DNA of 64,000 nt from Kitasatospora purpeofusca. Lineage in GTDB: Bacteria; Actinomycetota; Actinomycetes; Streptomycetales; Streptomycetaceae. Where the stretch lies: assembly GCF_000718025.1 (NCBI RefSeq), contig NZ_JODS01000003.1:186001-250000 (forward strand). Reading direction: 5' to 3'. A program made the position numbers and the translations under genes. This document shows, piece by piece, positions 45,665 to 53,231 of this stretch; the stretch's first letter is position 1, and the number at the start of each line of letters is the position of its first letter. The notes beneath the pieces were generated by a model that made no database searches, was not told where the DNA came from, and saw only the letters and a program-made list of their open reading frames with translations.

Positions 45665-46728
45665 GTGGTCGCAGGGGTCTGGGACGAGGACTCGGGGCGC
45701 TGATCTCCCCGGTGGCCCCGGCGGGCGCAGGGGTCGGGGGCGCGGCGCAGCCCGCGGCGGCCCCGGCCGGCACGGCGTCGCCCACGGCGGTGCCGACGCT
45801 GCCCTCGGGCCGGGGCACGCTGGCGGCCAAGGCCGCCGCGGAGAGCCTGCGGGAGCAGGCCGCCGCCGAGGCGGAGCTGACCCGGGTGGAGGGCGCCTAC
45901 TTCGCCGAACTGCCGCTGGATGCGATCACCCCCAACCCGCGCCAGCCGCGCGAGGTGTTCGACGAGGACAAGCTGGCCCAGCTGGTCGCCTCGATCAAGG
46001 AGGTGGGCCTGCTCCAGCCGGTGGTGGTGCGCCAGTCCGCGCCGGGGCGCTTCGAGCTCATCATGGGCGAGCGGCGCTGGCGGGCCTCCCGGGAGGCCGG
46101 GCTGGAGCAGATCCCGGCGATCGTCCGGGCCACCGAGGACGACAAGCTGCTGCTGGACGCCCTGCTGGAGAACCTGCACCGGGCGGAGCTCAACCCGCTG
46201 GAGGAGGCGGCCGCCTACGACCAGCTGCTGCGGGACTTCTCCTGCACCCACGACGAGCTGGCGGACCGGATCGGGCGCTCGCGTTCGCACGTGTCCAACA
46301 CCCTGCGGCTGCTGAAGCTGCCGCCGGCGGTCCAGCGGCGGGTGGCCTCCGGGGTGCTCACCGCGGGCCACGCCCGGGCGCTGCTCGGGGCGCCGGACCA
46401 GGAGCGGCAGGAGGAGCTGGCCAAGCGGATCGTCGCGGAGGGGCTCTCGGTGCGGACCACCGAGGAGATCGTCGCGCTGATGGACCGGGAGGAGCGGCCC
46501 AAGCGCCAGGCGCCCAAGGCCGGGAAGATCCTCTCGCCGGCCTTCAACGACCTGGCGAGCCGGCTCTCCGACCGCTTCGAGACCCGGGTGAAGGTCGAGG
46601 TGTCGCAGCGCGCCGGCAAGCTCGGCAAGGGCAAGGTGGTGCTGGAGTTCGGCTCCGTGGAGGACCTGAACCGGATCCTGGACAGCCTCGCGCCCGGTGA
46701 GGACGGACTGCGGCTGTCGCAGGGCTGA
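45661..46728 (+). CDS. parB: Chromosome partitioning protein ParB (CTPase)
   Basis: 355 residues. The N-terminus RRGLGRGLGALI is the ParA-stimulating peptide. An Ala/Pro linker precedes the ParB/Srx CTP-binding domain with NPRQPREVF, IMGERRWRAS (box II) and ENLHRAELNPLEEA. A helix-turn-helix region (DELADRIGRSRSHVSNTLRLLKL) recognises parS. The C-terminal dimerisation domain starts at about 290. It loads as a clamp at parS and spreads. GTG start overlaps the parA stop by four bases. Confidence 0.97.
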   Translation: MSGRRGLGRGLGALISPVAPAGAGVGGAAQPAAAPAGTASPTAVPTLPSGRGTLAAKAAAESLREQAAAEAELTRVEGAYFAELPLDAITPNPRQPREVFDEDKLAQLVASIKEVGLLQPVVVRQSAPGRFELIMGERRWRASREAGLEQIPAIVRATEDDKLLLDALLENLHRAELNPLEEAAAYDQLLRDFSCTHDELADRIGRSRSHVSNTLRLLKLPPAVQRRVASGVLTAGHARALLGAPDQERQEELAKRIVAEGLSVRTTEEIVALMDREERPKRQAPKAGKILSPAFNDLASRLSDRFETRVKVEVSQRAGKLGKGKVVLEFGSVEDLNRILDSLAPGEDGLRLSQG

Positions 46729-46750
46729 GCCGGGCCGATCGCGGCACGCG

Positions 46751-46800
46751 ATGGGTGCATGTTCCACGTGGGCGCTGTTTCACGTGAAACATGCACCCAT
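46751..46800. terminator. Palindrome carrying parS site 4 after parB
   Basis: ATGGGTGCATGTT (46751-46763) and AACATGCACCCAT (46788-46800) are perfect inverted repeats. Within them two CACGTG cores (46765-46770, 46781-46786) are also symmetric, so each arm is 20 bases with one mismatch around a ten-base loop. The right arm contains a perfect parS (46777-46790) and the left a degenerate one. It lies 23 bases after the parB stop and would fold as a terminator in RNA. Confidence 0.85.
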
Positions 46801-46851
46801 CGGCATTCGGGGGGAATGCTCGACTGTGGAGTGGACGAGGAGGTGCGGGGC

Positions 46852-47469
46852 ATGGGACGCCGGATCGTTCCGTTGACGCTGGACAACCTCGCGGATCTGC
46901 CGTCGACCTGCCGCTCCTGTGTGTTCTGGGAGCTGGACCCGGTCAGCGGCCGGGCGGCGGTGGAGTCCGGCAAGCCCGAGCTGGAGAAGGAGGGGTGGAT
47001 CTCCGCCGTCCTGCTGGAGTGGGGGTCCTGCGGCCGGGTCGTCTACGTGGACGAGCAGCCGGCCGGGTTCGTGCTCTACGCCCCGCCCGCGTATGTGCCG
47101 CGTTCGCAGTCCTTCCCGACCAGCCCGGTGGCCTCGGACGCCGTTCAGCTGATGGTCAGCCGGGTGCTGCCGGGCTTCCAGCGGCAGGGGATCGGCCGGG
47201 TGCTGGTGCAGACGGTGGCCAAGGACCTGCTGGGCCGGGGGTTCCGGGCGATCGAGGCCTTCGGGGCGGTGGGGCGGCAGCCGGTCAGCTGTGTGCTGCC
47301 GGCCGAGCACCTGCTGGCGGTGGGCTTCAAGACGGTCCGCCCGCACCACCGCTACCCGCGGTTGCGGCTGGAGGCGCGGACCACGCTCTCCTGGCGGGGG
47401 GACGTCGAGGGGGCGCTGGAGCGGCTGCTGGGCGGCGGTCGGAAGGAGCCGGCGCTGCGGCCGTTCTGA
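46852..47469 (+). CDS. GNAT-family acetyltransferase
   Basis: 205 residues. The N-terminal part begins RRIVPLTLDNLADLPSTCRSCVFWELDP. The GNAT core shows LMVSRVLPGFQRQGIGRVLVQTVAKDLLGRGF, with the Q/RxxGxG/A acetyl-CoA loop (RQGIGR). The acceptor is unknown. The gene follows parB in Streptomyces genomes generally. ATG 46852 is chosen because GAGGAGG lies eight bases upstream; a longer reading from 46759 would only translate the parS palindrome. Confidence 0.9.
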   Translation: MGRRIVPLTLDNLADLPSTCRSCVFWELDPVSGRAAVESGKPELEKEGWISAVLLEWGSCGRVVYVDEQPAGFVLYAPPAYVPRSQSFPTSPVASDAVQLMVSRVLPGFQRQGIGRVLVQTVAKDLLGRGFRAIEAFGAVGRQPVSCVLPAEHLLAVGFKTVRPHHRYPRLRLEARTTLSWRGDVEGALERLLGGGRKEPALRPF

Positions 47470-47518
47470 GCGCTCCCGGTGCCTCGGGGCGGCCCCCCGG
47501 AGGGCCGGGGACAACGGA

Positions 47519-47554
47519 CGAGGGCGGGACTCCCGGTGGGGAGTCCCGCCCTCG
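47519..47554. terminator. Bidirectional terminator between the GNAT gene and trxA
   Basis: A 16-base stem (CGAGGGCGGGACTCCC and its complement) with a GGTG loop, in the convergent gap 50 bases after the acetyltransferase stop and 22 bases beyond the trxA stop. Confidence 0.85.
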
Positions 47555-47575
47555 TGGCGTTCCGGGGGAACGGAC

Positions 47576-47902
47576 CTAGATCAGGCCGTCCAGCTCGCGC
47601 AGCAGCGCGGCCTTCGGACGGGCGCCGGTGATCTGCTTCACCGCTTCGCCGTTCTTGTAGAGGATCAGGGTCGGGATGGAAATCACGTTGTACGTCGCGG
47701 CGGTCTGCTGGTTCGCGTCGACGTCGAGCTTGGCGATGGTGAGCTTGTCGCCCTGCTCGGCCGCGATCTCCTCCAGAACCGGGGCGACCTGACGGCACGG
47801 GCCGCACCATTCGGCCCAGAAGTCGACGAGAACGGGCTTGTCGCTCTTGAGGACGTCCGCCTCGAACGTCGCGTCGGTCACGGTGGTGGTGGCGCCGGCC
47901 AC
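47576..47902 (-). CDS. trxA: Thioredoxin
   Basis: 108 residues with the redox site FWAEWCGPCRQV and the cis-proline loop SIPTLILYKNG. It reduces protein disulfides and is itself reduced by the reductase encoded upstream. GTG at 47902 is preferred over GTG at 47908 because AGGAG lies five bases before it and the product then begins MAGATTTVTD, the typical Streptomyces TrxA N-terminus. The 134-base gap to trxB contains a parS-like hairpin, so trxA may be only partly cotranscribed with trxB. Confidence 0.97.
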   Translation of the reverse strand: MAGATTTVTDATFEADVLKSDKPVLVDFWAEWCGPCRQVAPVLEEIAAEQGDKLTIAKLDVDANQQTAATYNVISIPTLILYKNGEAVKQITGARPKAALLRELDGLI

Positions 47903-47984
47903 GGTCACTCCTAGGGGTCAATCGGGCGAGGGGCTGCCAGGTCTACAACACCGCACAGGGCGGTTCTGTTTCGTCCCGGCGGGG

Positions 47985-48015
47985 TCGGGTGTGTTTCACG
48001 TGGAACACACCCGAC
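47985..48015 (-). terminator. Hairpin with parS-like core between trxB and trxA
   Basis: GTCGGGTGTGTT and AACACACCCGAC arms flank TCACGTG. The centre GTTTCACGTGGAAC (47993-48006) is a parS site with one mismatch. It could attenuate transcription after trxB as well as bind ParB. Confidence 0.75.
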
Positions 48016-48036
48016 CGGACGGTGGATCGCTTCGGG

Positions 48037-49002
48037 TCAGACCGCGACGGTGGCGGCCTGGGCCTCCAGGTCGGCCAGCGAGGCCAGGTAGCGCTCTGCG
48101 TCCAGGGCGGCGGAGCAGCCGGTGCCGGAGGCGGTGATGGCCTGGCGGTAGGTGTGGTCGACGACGTCGCCGGCGGCGAAGACACCCGGGATGTTGGTGC
48201 GGGTGGAGGGGGCCTCGACCTTGAGGTAGCCCTCGGCGTCGAGCTCCAGCTGGCCCTTGAAGAGCTCGGTGCGCGGGTCGTGGCCGATCGCGATGAACAG
48301 GCCGGTGACCGGGAGCTCGCGCAGCTCGCCGGTGGTGGTGTCGCGCAGGGTGACACCGGTCAGCTTCGGGTCGCCGTGGATGGCCTCGACCGCGCTGTCC
48401 CACTCGAAGCTGATCTTCTCGTCGGCGAAGGCGCGCTCCTGCATCGCCTTGGAGGCGCGCAGGGTGTCCCGGCGGTGGATCACCTTGACGCTGCGGGCGA
48501 AGCGGGAGAGGAAGGTCGCCTCCTCCAGGGCGGTGTCGCCGCCGCCGACCACCGCGATGTCCTGGTCCCGGAAGAAGAAGCCGTCGCAGGTCGCGCACCA
48601 GGAGACGCCCCGGCCGGACAGCTTGTCCTCGTTGGGCAGGTCCAGCTTGCGGTGCTGGGAGCCGGTGGTGACGATCACCGCGCGGGCCTTGTGGACGTTG
48701 CCCTCGGAGTCGGTGACGGTCTTGATGTCACCGGTGAGGTCGACCGAGACGATGTCGTCGGGGATCAGCTCGGCGCCGAAGCGCTCGGCCTGGGCCCGCA
48801 TGTTGTCCATCAGCTCGGGGCCCATGATGCCGTCCCGGAAGCCCGGGAAGTTCTCGACCTCGGTGGTGTTCATCAGGGCGCCACCGGCGGTGACGGCGCC
48901 CTCGAAGACCAGGGGCTTGAGGGAGGCGCGGGCCGTGTAGAGCGCGGCGGTGTATCCGGCGGGGCCGGAGCCGATGATGATCACGTTACGGACGTCGCTC
49001 AC
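48037..49002 (-). CDS. trxB: Thioredoxin reductase
   Basis: 321 residues. The FAD motif IIIGSGPAGYTAALYTARA opens the protein, NADPH motif VVGGGDTALEEA and active-site SWCATCDGFFF lie in the middle, and the second FAD motif GVFAAGDVVDHTYRQA is near the end. It transfers electrons from NADPH to thioredoxin. The GTG at 49002 has AGGAG six bases upstream. A sigma-R-type promoter is visible at 49073-49098. Confidence 0.97.
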   Translation of the reverse strand: MSDVRNVIIIGSGPAGYTAALYTARASLKPLVFEGAVTAGGALMNTTEVENFPGFRDGIMGPELMDNMRAQAERFGAELIPDDIVSVDLTGDIKTVTDSEGNVHKARAVIVTTGSQHRKLDLPNEDKLSGRGVSWCATCDGFFFRDQDIAVVGGGDTALEEATFLSRFARSVKVIHRRDTLRASKAMQERAFADEKISFEWDSAVEAIHGDPKLTGVTLRDTTTGELRELPVTGLFIAIGHDPRTELFKGQLELDAEGYLKVEAPSTRTNIPGVFAAGDVVDHTYRQAITASGTGCSAALDAERYLASLADLEAQAATVAV

Positions 49003-49072
49003 TGCATCTCCTGGTTCGCATCGCGACCCGCGTTTGCTGCGGGGAGGGCGGTCCTGCTCCGCCGCCCGGGAC

Positions 49073-49098
49073 AACGACTGACCAGTGTCTCGCATTCC
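49073..49098 (-). promoter_or_regulatory. Sigma-R-type promoter of trxB
   Basis: On the minus strand GGAAT (49094-49098), exactly 18 bases, then GTT (49073-49075): the disulfide-stress consensus GGAAT-N18-GTT of SigR. In Streptomyces coelicolor trxBA is a classical SigR target. The -10 lies about 70 bases before the trxB start codon. Confidence 0.85.
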
Positions 49099-49175
49099 CA
49101 GGAGGATCAGTACCAGGCGACCGCACTCTGGGAGTGTCGCGCGGCCCCGGGCATGGATCGCACGGGAACCACCGG

Positions 49176-50207
49176 TCAGGGTGCGGGGACGGTCAGATGG
49201 CGCAGCACCGGTCCGCAGTCGGGGGCGCGGAGGTAGACGTCGAGCAGCTCGGGACGGCCCGGCAGGGCGTACACCAAGAGGTCCGCGGCCGCGCCCGCGT
49301 AGCTGCCCCGGTCGGTGGCCAGCAGGGCGGCGGTGCTGGGGGGCGGGCAGGCCGGGGTGGAGCGGTCGCCGCCGACGAGGCCCTGGCCGCCCTCCGCGGG
49401 CGGCACGGCGGTCGCCCCGGCGCCCTCCGAGGGGTCGGTGGCGGAGCCCGAGCCGGGGGCCGAACCCGAGCCGGGGACAGAACCGGGGCCCGAGCCGGGG
49501 CCGGTGGAGGGCTTGACCGGGCGGGTGGTGCCCGCGGCGGCGAGCAGCTGCGCGACCTGGGCGGCGAGCCGGTCGTCCTGGTAGGCCGTGCCGCCGGTGG
49601 CACGGTCGGTCCTGGCCCCGGCGGCGGAGCTCTCCGGGGCGGTGGTGCCGGCGGCGGGGGCGGCGCCCGCGTCGGCGGTGGTGCTGAGGTCCTGCCGCCC
49701 GGAGGAGGACAGGGAGAGGAAGGCGCCGCCGAGGCCGAGGGCGACCAGCGCGGCGGCCGAGCCGAGCAGCAGGGCCCTGCGGCGGCCCCGGCGGGACCGT
49801 CCCGGGCCGGTGCCGGCGGCGGTGCCCGCGACCGGGCGGGACGGCGGGGCCTTCGGCGACCCGGTGGGCGCGGGCCGGGCGGCCGGCACGGACGGTGTGG
49901 ACGAGGTGGACGAGACGGACGCGATGGACGCGGTGGGCGCCGCGGGCGGTCCGGCGGCGGCCGCGAGGGCGGCGTCGATCCGGGCGGCGACATCGGCCGG
50001 CACGGCCGGAGGCTCGGCCGCGCCGAGCAGCGCCGACACCTCGGTGAGCGCGTCGACGGTCTCCCGGCAGTCGGCGCAGCCGGCCAGGTGCTCCCGGAGC
50101 GCCTCGGCCTCGGCGGGGGCGAGCAGGTCCTCGGAGAGGTCGGCCAGCTCGTCGACCGAGGGGTGCGGTCCGGCGGTGGGGTCGGAGGAGGAGGGCGGTG
50201 CCGTCAT
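49176..50207 (-). CDS. Membrane-spanning zinc-finger anti-sigma factor for SigM
   Basis: 343 residues. An N-terminal ZAS-type domain (about 15-55) has the His-Cys-Cys pattern REHLAGCADCRETV. A Pro/Ser/Ala-rich linker, a basic patch, one membrane helix (about 147-168) and a long Gly/Ser/Pro-rich extracellular region follow, the latter with two Cys near residues 291 and 331. It should hold SigM inactive at the membrane and release it under envelope or redox stress. The start overlaps the sigM stop by four bases (ATGA), the usual arrangement for sigma/anti-sigma pairs. Confidence 0.88.
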   Translation of the reverse strand: MTAPPSSSDPTAGPHPSVDELADLSEDLLAPAEAEALREHLAGCADCRETVDALTEVSALLGAAEPPAVPADVAARIDAALAAAAGPPAAPTASIASVSSTSSTPSVPAARPAPTGSPKAPPSRPVAGTAAGTGPGRSRRGRRRALLLGSAAALVALGLGGAFLSLSSSGRQDLSTTADAGAAPAAGTTAPESSAAGARTDRATGGTAYQDDRLAAQVAQLLAAAGTTRPVKPSTGPGSGPGSVPGSGSAPGSGSATDPSEGAGATAVPPAEGGQGLVGGDRSTPACPPPSTAALLATDRGSYAGAAADLLVYALPGRPELLDVYLRAPDCGPVLRHLTVPAP

Positions 50208-50941
50208 CGCGTACTCGCGTCTCCTTCCAGAATCGGCCGGGCTGGATCCGGGGCTGTCCCTGTGACGGTGCGGCCGCCGCGTGGGTTCCCGGTCGGACGG
50301 GAGGTGTTGCCCGGGGGCGGTGTTTCACGTGAAACAGCGCTCCCCCGCGACGCCGGGCCGGCCTCCTCGCGCAGATGCCGGACGAGCGGCAGCAGCCGGG
50401 CCCGGCCCCGGGCGCAGCGGCTCTTCACCGTGCCCACCGGCACCCCCAGCAGCTCGGCCGCCTCGGCGACCGGATAGCCCTGCATGTCGACCAGGACCAG
50501 CGCGGCCCGCTGCTCGAGCGGGAGCTCGGCGAGCGCGGCGGACAGCTCGCGGTGCACCTCGGCGCGCACCACCGGGGAGTCGGCCGGTTCGGCCGAGCCG
50601 ACCAGGGCGTCCAGCCGCTGCGGATCGTCGTCCAGCGGCTTGGTCCGGCGGGTGGCCGCCCGGCGGGCGCGGTCCAGGCAGGCGTTGACCACGATCCGGT
50701 GCAGCCAGGTCGTGACGGCCGACCGGCCCTGGAAGGTGTGGGCGGACCGGAAGGCGGAGACCAGGGCGTCCTGGAGGGCGTCGGCGGCCTCCTCGCGGTC
50801 GCCCAGGGTGCGCAGGGCGACGGCCCAGAGCCGGTCCCGGTGGCGGTTCACCAGCAGGCCGAAGGCCTCCCGGTCGCCGCCGACGTGCCGGGCGAGGAGC
50901 GCCGCGTCGTCGTCGGGCCGCTCCGGTCCGTCCTGCGCCAC
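50204..50941 (-). CDS. sigM: ECF-family RNA polymerase sigma factor SigM
   Basis: About 245 residues. Region 2 reads FGLLVNRHRDRLWAVALRTLG then EEAADALQDALVSAFRS. Region 4 reads LAELPLEQRAALVLVDMQGYPVAEAAELLGVPVGTVKSRCARGR. A Pro/Arg/Gly-rich C-terminal tail contains VSRET, which is the translation of a parS site. GTG 50941 is preferred (AGGGG five bases upstream); GTGs at 50947 and an ATG/GTG at 50971 are alternatives. Located as in mycobacteria, between the murJ group and trxB. Confidence 0.92.
   Translation of the reverse strand: MAQDGPERPDDDAALLARHVGGDREAFGLLVNRHRDRLWAVALRTLGDREEAADALQDALVSAFRSAHTFQGRSAVTTWLHRIVVNACLDRARRAATRRTKPLDDDPQRLDALVGSAEPADSPVVRAEVHRELSAALAELPLEQRAALVLVDMQGYPVAEAAELLGVPVGTVKSRCARGRARLLPLVRHLREEAGPASRGSAVSRETPPPGNTSRPTGNPRGGRTVTGTAPDPARPILEGDASTR
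50322..50335. promoter_or_regulatory. parS site inside sigM
   Basis: Perfect GTTTCACGTGAAAC within the 3' coding part of sigM, read on the minus strand as Val-Ser-Arg-Glu-Thr. Confidence 0.95.
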
Positions 50942-50984
50942 GTCCACCCCTCGTCGTTCGTGCCCCGCCACCGCGGTCGGCGGG

Positions 50985-53000
50985 TCAGCCGAAGACCTTC
51001 ACGTCGCCGAGGAAAGCCTGGTACTTGCCCGGGTTCGGACCGCTGTCCGGATTCTTGGACAGGTTGGTCAGCCAGATCAAGAGATAGCGGGTGGTGACCG
51101 GGCTGTCCAGGTTGTACTCGACCGCCGTGCCGGCCTTCTTCCCCAGGACGGTGAAATCACCCGGCTTGGCGGTCTGCGCGTTGCCGACGGTCTTGCCGGG
51201 CATCCGGAGCTCGGCCGTGGTGGCGGTGCTCCACTTGAGGGTCACCTTGGAGACCGTCTGCGCCGAGCCGAGGTCGAGCAGCAGCCCGGTGCCCTCCTTG
51301 GTGCCCGGCTTGGACCCGAACGCGTCGCTGTACCAGTTGGTCTGCCACTCGCTGGCCGGGTCGTCGTCGATGGCCTTGGCCAGGCTGGCCGCGCCGTCCG
51401 CCTTCTCGCCCAGCGGGTTGTAGGACAGCGCCTCCTTGACCGGGATCGGAGCCGGGTCGTGGGTGGCGGCGTGGGCGCTGGGGGTGGCGGAGGTGGAGCT
51501 GGGCTGGGGGGAGGCGACGGCCGTGCTCCCCGGGCGCAGGCTGTCCACCAGCTGCCAGGAGGCGACGCCGATGGCGCCGAGGGCGACCGCCGACGCGGTC
51601 ACCTTGACCACGGTGCGCAGCCGTCGTCCGCTGCGCCGCACCGGGGCGGCCACCGGGGCCGGCGCGGTGCCGGGGGCGGCCACCACCCGGGTCGGGTTGG
51701 GTGCGGTCGGCAGTGCGTGGGTGTTGTGGCGCGGCGGGCTGGTGAAGGCCGGGAGCTCGGGCTGGGGCTGGCGGATGCGCGGCATCAGGGCGATCGCCCG
51801 GGCCAGTCCGTCGGGGGTGGTGATCGGCTCGGCGTGGTGCGGCGGGTGGTCGAGCAGGGCTCGGGCGGCCAGCTCGGACAGGCCCTTGTGGACGCCGGCG
51901 CGGACCTGGTCCGGTGCCACCTCGCGGAGGTTCCTGGGCAGGCCCTGGAGGTCGTAGCGGTCCTCGGGGTAGGGCCAGCGGTGGGTGAGGGCGGCGAACA
52001 GCAGGGCGCCGATGGCCCGGGTGTCGACGCGCTCGGCGTCCTCCCCGCTGCCCTCGCCGGTGAGGCCGCGCAGCGCGGCGTCCACCGCGATGCCGTTGAT
52101 CCGGTACTGGCCGCTGTCGGTGCGCAGCACGCAGCGCGGGGTGAGCCTCAGATGGGCCTGGCCGCGCCGGTGGGCGGCGGCCACCGCGTCGGTCACCTGG
52201 CGGACCATCTGGTACGCCTCGTGCGGCTCCAGCGGGCCGTCGGAGAGCAGCTTGGCGAGGTCGGATGCGTGCGGCAGCCACTCCCGCACCACGTAGACCA
52301 GTTCGCCCTCCTGGACGGCGTCCAGGACCTGCACGAAGCGCGGGTCGCCGAGCAGGGCGGCGGACTTGGCGGCGGCCAGCACCTTGCGGGCGCGCTGGTG
52401 GCCGGAGGCCATCAGGTGGACGCCGACCGCCCGGCGGAGCTTCTCGTCGACCGCCCGCCAGCTGCTGAAGGTCTCGGTGGAGGAGATGCACTCCTCCAGC
52501 CGGTAGCGGTGGCCGATCATGTCGCCGCTGCGCCGCTGGGGGGCGGGCAGGGTCTGCGGCAGGGTGGCGGTGTCCCGGGGGTCGTGGGTCGGCTGCGGGT
52601 CGCGCGGGGGGCGTTTGGCGGGTGCCGCGGCGGCCGGGCCGGGGTCGGTCCGGCCGGCGGCGGCGTCGCCCGAGGCCAGTTCGGCGGCGATCTCGGAGAC
52701 CGACAGCGGGGCGGTCGACTCCGGGGCCGGTTCGCCCGGGGCCTGCGCGGTCGGCGCGGTCGGCGCGGTCGGTGCCGGCGCGGCCGGAGCCGGGGTGGCC
52801 GGTGCCGGAGCGGGCGAGGCCCCGGCGGGCTCGCCGCTGTCGGTGCGGCCGGCGCGGCCGTCCTTCTCCGCGGGGGAGCCGGCCGCGGTGGCCCGGGCCG
52901 TGCCGTCGGCGAGTTCGTCGATCGCCGCCGCGAGCGCGGCCTCGTCCGCCGCCCCGTCAGCTGCCGATGTGTCGACGACCGCCTTGGTGCCATCAGCCAC
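50985..53000 (-). CDS. Membrane pseudokinase with extracellular discoidin-like domain, MurJ partner
   Basis: 671 residues. A disordered Ala/Pro-rich N-terminus (about 1-150) precedes a kinase-like fold (about 154-400). Catalytic motifs are lost: the glycine loop reads ISSTETFSSW, the ATP Lys is missing (AVGVHLMA), HRD is replaced by QAHLRLTPR, and DFG by GIAVD. One membrane helix (about 463-485) leads to an extracellular jelly-roll resembling discoidin (DDPASEWQTNWYSD, GTGLLLDLGSAQTVSKVTL). In Mycobacterium tuberculosis the same two domains are fused to the C-terminus of MurJ (MviN); here they form the gene right after murJ. GTG 53000 has AGGA five bases upstream. Confidence 0.88.
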   Translation of the reverse strand: MADGTKAVVDTSAADGAADEAALAAAIDELADGTARATAAGSPAEKDGRAGRTDSGEPAGASPAPAPATPAPAAPAPTAPTAPTAQAPGEPAPESTAPLSVSEIAAELASGDAAAGRTDPGPAAAAPAKRPPRDPQPTHDPRDTATLPQTLPAPQRRSGDMIGHRYRLEECISSTETFSSWRAVDEKLRRAVGVHLMASGHQRARKVLAAAKSAALLGDPRFVQVLDAVQEGELVYVVREWLPHASDLAKLLSDGPLEPHEAYQMVRQVTDAVAAAHRRGQAHLRLTPRCVLRTDSGQYRINGIAVDAALRGLTGEGSGEDAERVDTRAIGALLFAALTHRWPYPEDRYDLQGLPRNLREVAPDQVRAGVHKGLSELAARALLDHPPHHAEPITTPDGLARAIALMPRIRQPQPELPAFTSPPRHNTHALPTAPNPTRVVAAPGTAPAPVAAPVRRSGRRLRTVVKVTASAVALGAIGVASWQLVDSLRPGSTAVASPQPSSTSATPSAHAATHDPAPIPVKEALSYNPLGEKADGAASLAKAIDDDPASEWQTNWYSDAFGSKPGTKEGTGLLLDLGSAQTVSKVTLKWSTATTAELRMPGKTVGNAQTAKPGDFTVLGKKAGTAVEYNLDSPVTTRYLLIWLTNLSKNPDSGPNPGKYQAFLGDVKVFG

Positions 53001-53231
53001 CGTGGTCCTGCCTCCCCTTGTGTCGCCCCGGGCCTGAGAGAGAGTCGTTGGAGTGCATCGGCGGGTGACTCCGGTGCTCCAGGACAATTGTGCCCACTGT
53101 TCTCCACCGGGTACGACCGCCGAAAGGTCCGCGCGGTTGCCTGTTGGTGGAGAGATGTGGTGCAGATCCGACGCCGGGCCGCCCTGCCGGGCCCGGGACG
53201 ACCCGGGGTCCGGTGGCGGCCCGACCCCGGG

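Noticed and set aside
46762..46775. Additional parS at the left arm of the post-parB palindrome
   Set aside because: GTTCCACGTGGGCG has four mismatches to the 14-base site, so it is counted only as a degenerate half.
46759..46851. Upstream start for the GNAT gene giving MFHVGAVSRET
   Set aside because: The added residues are just the translated parS palindrome; ATG 46852 has a strong ribosome-binding site.
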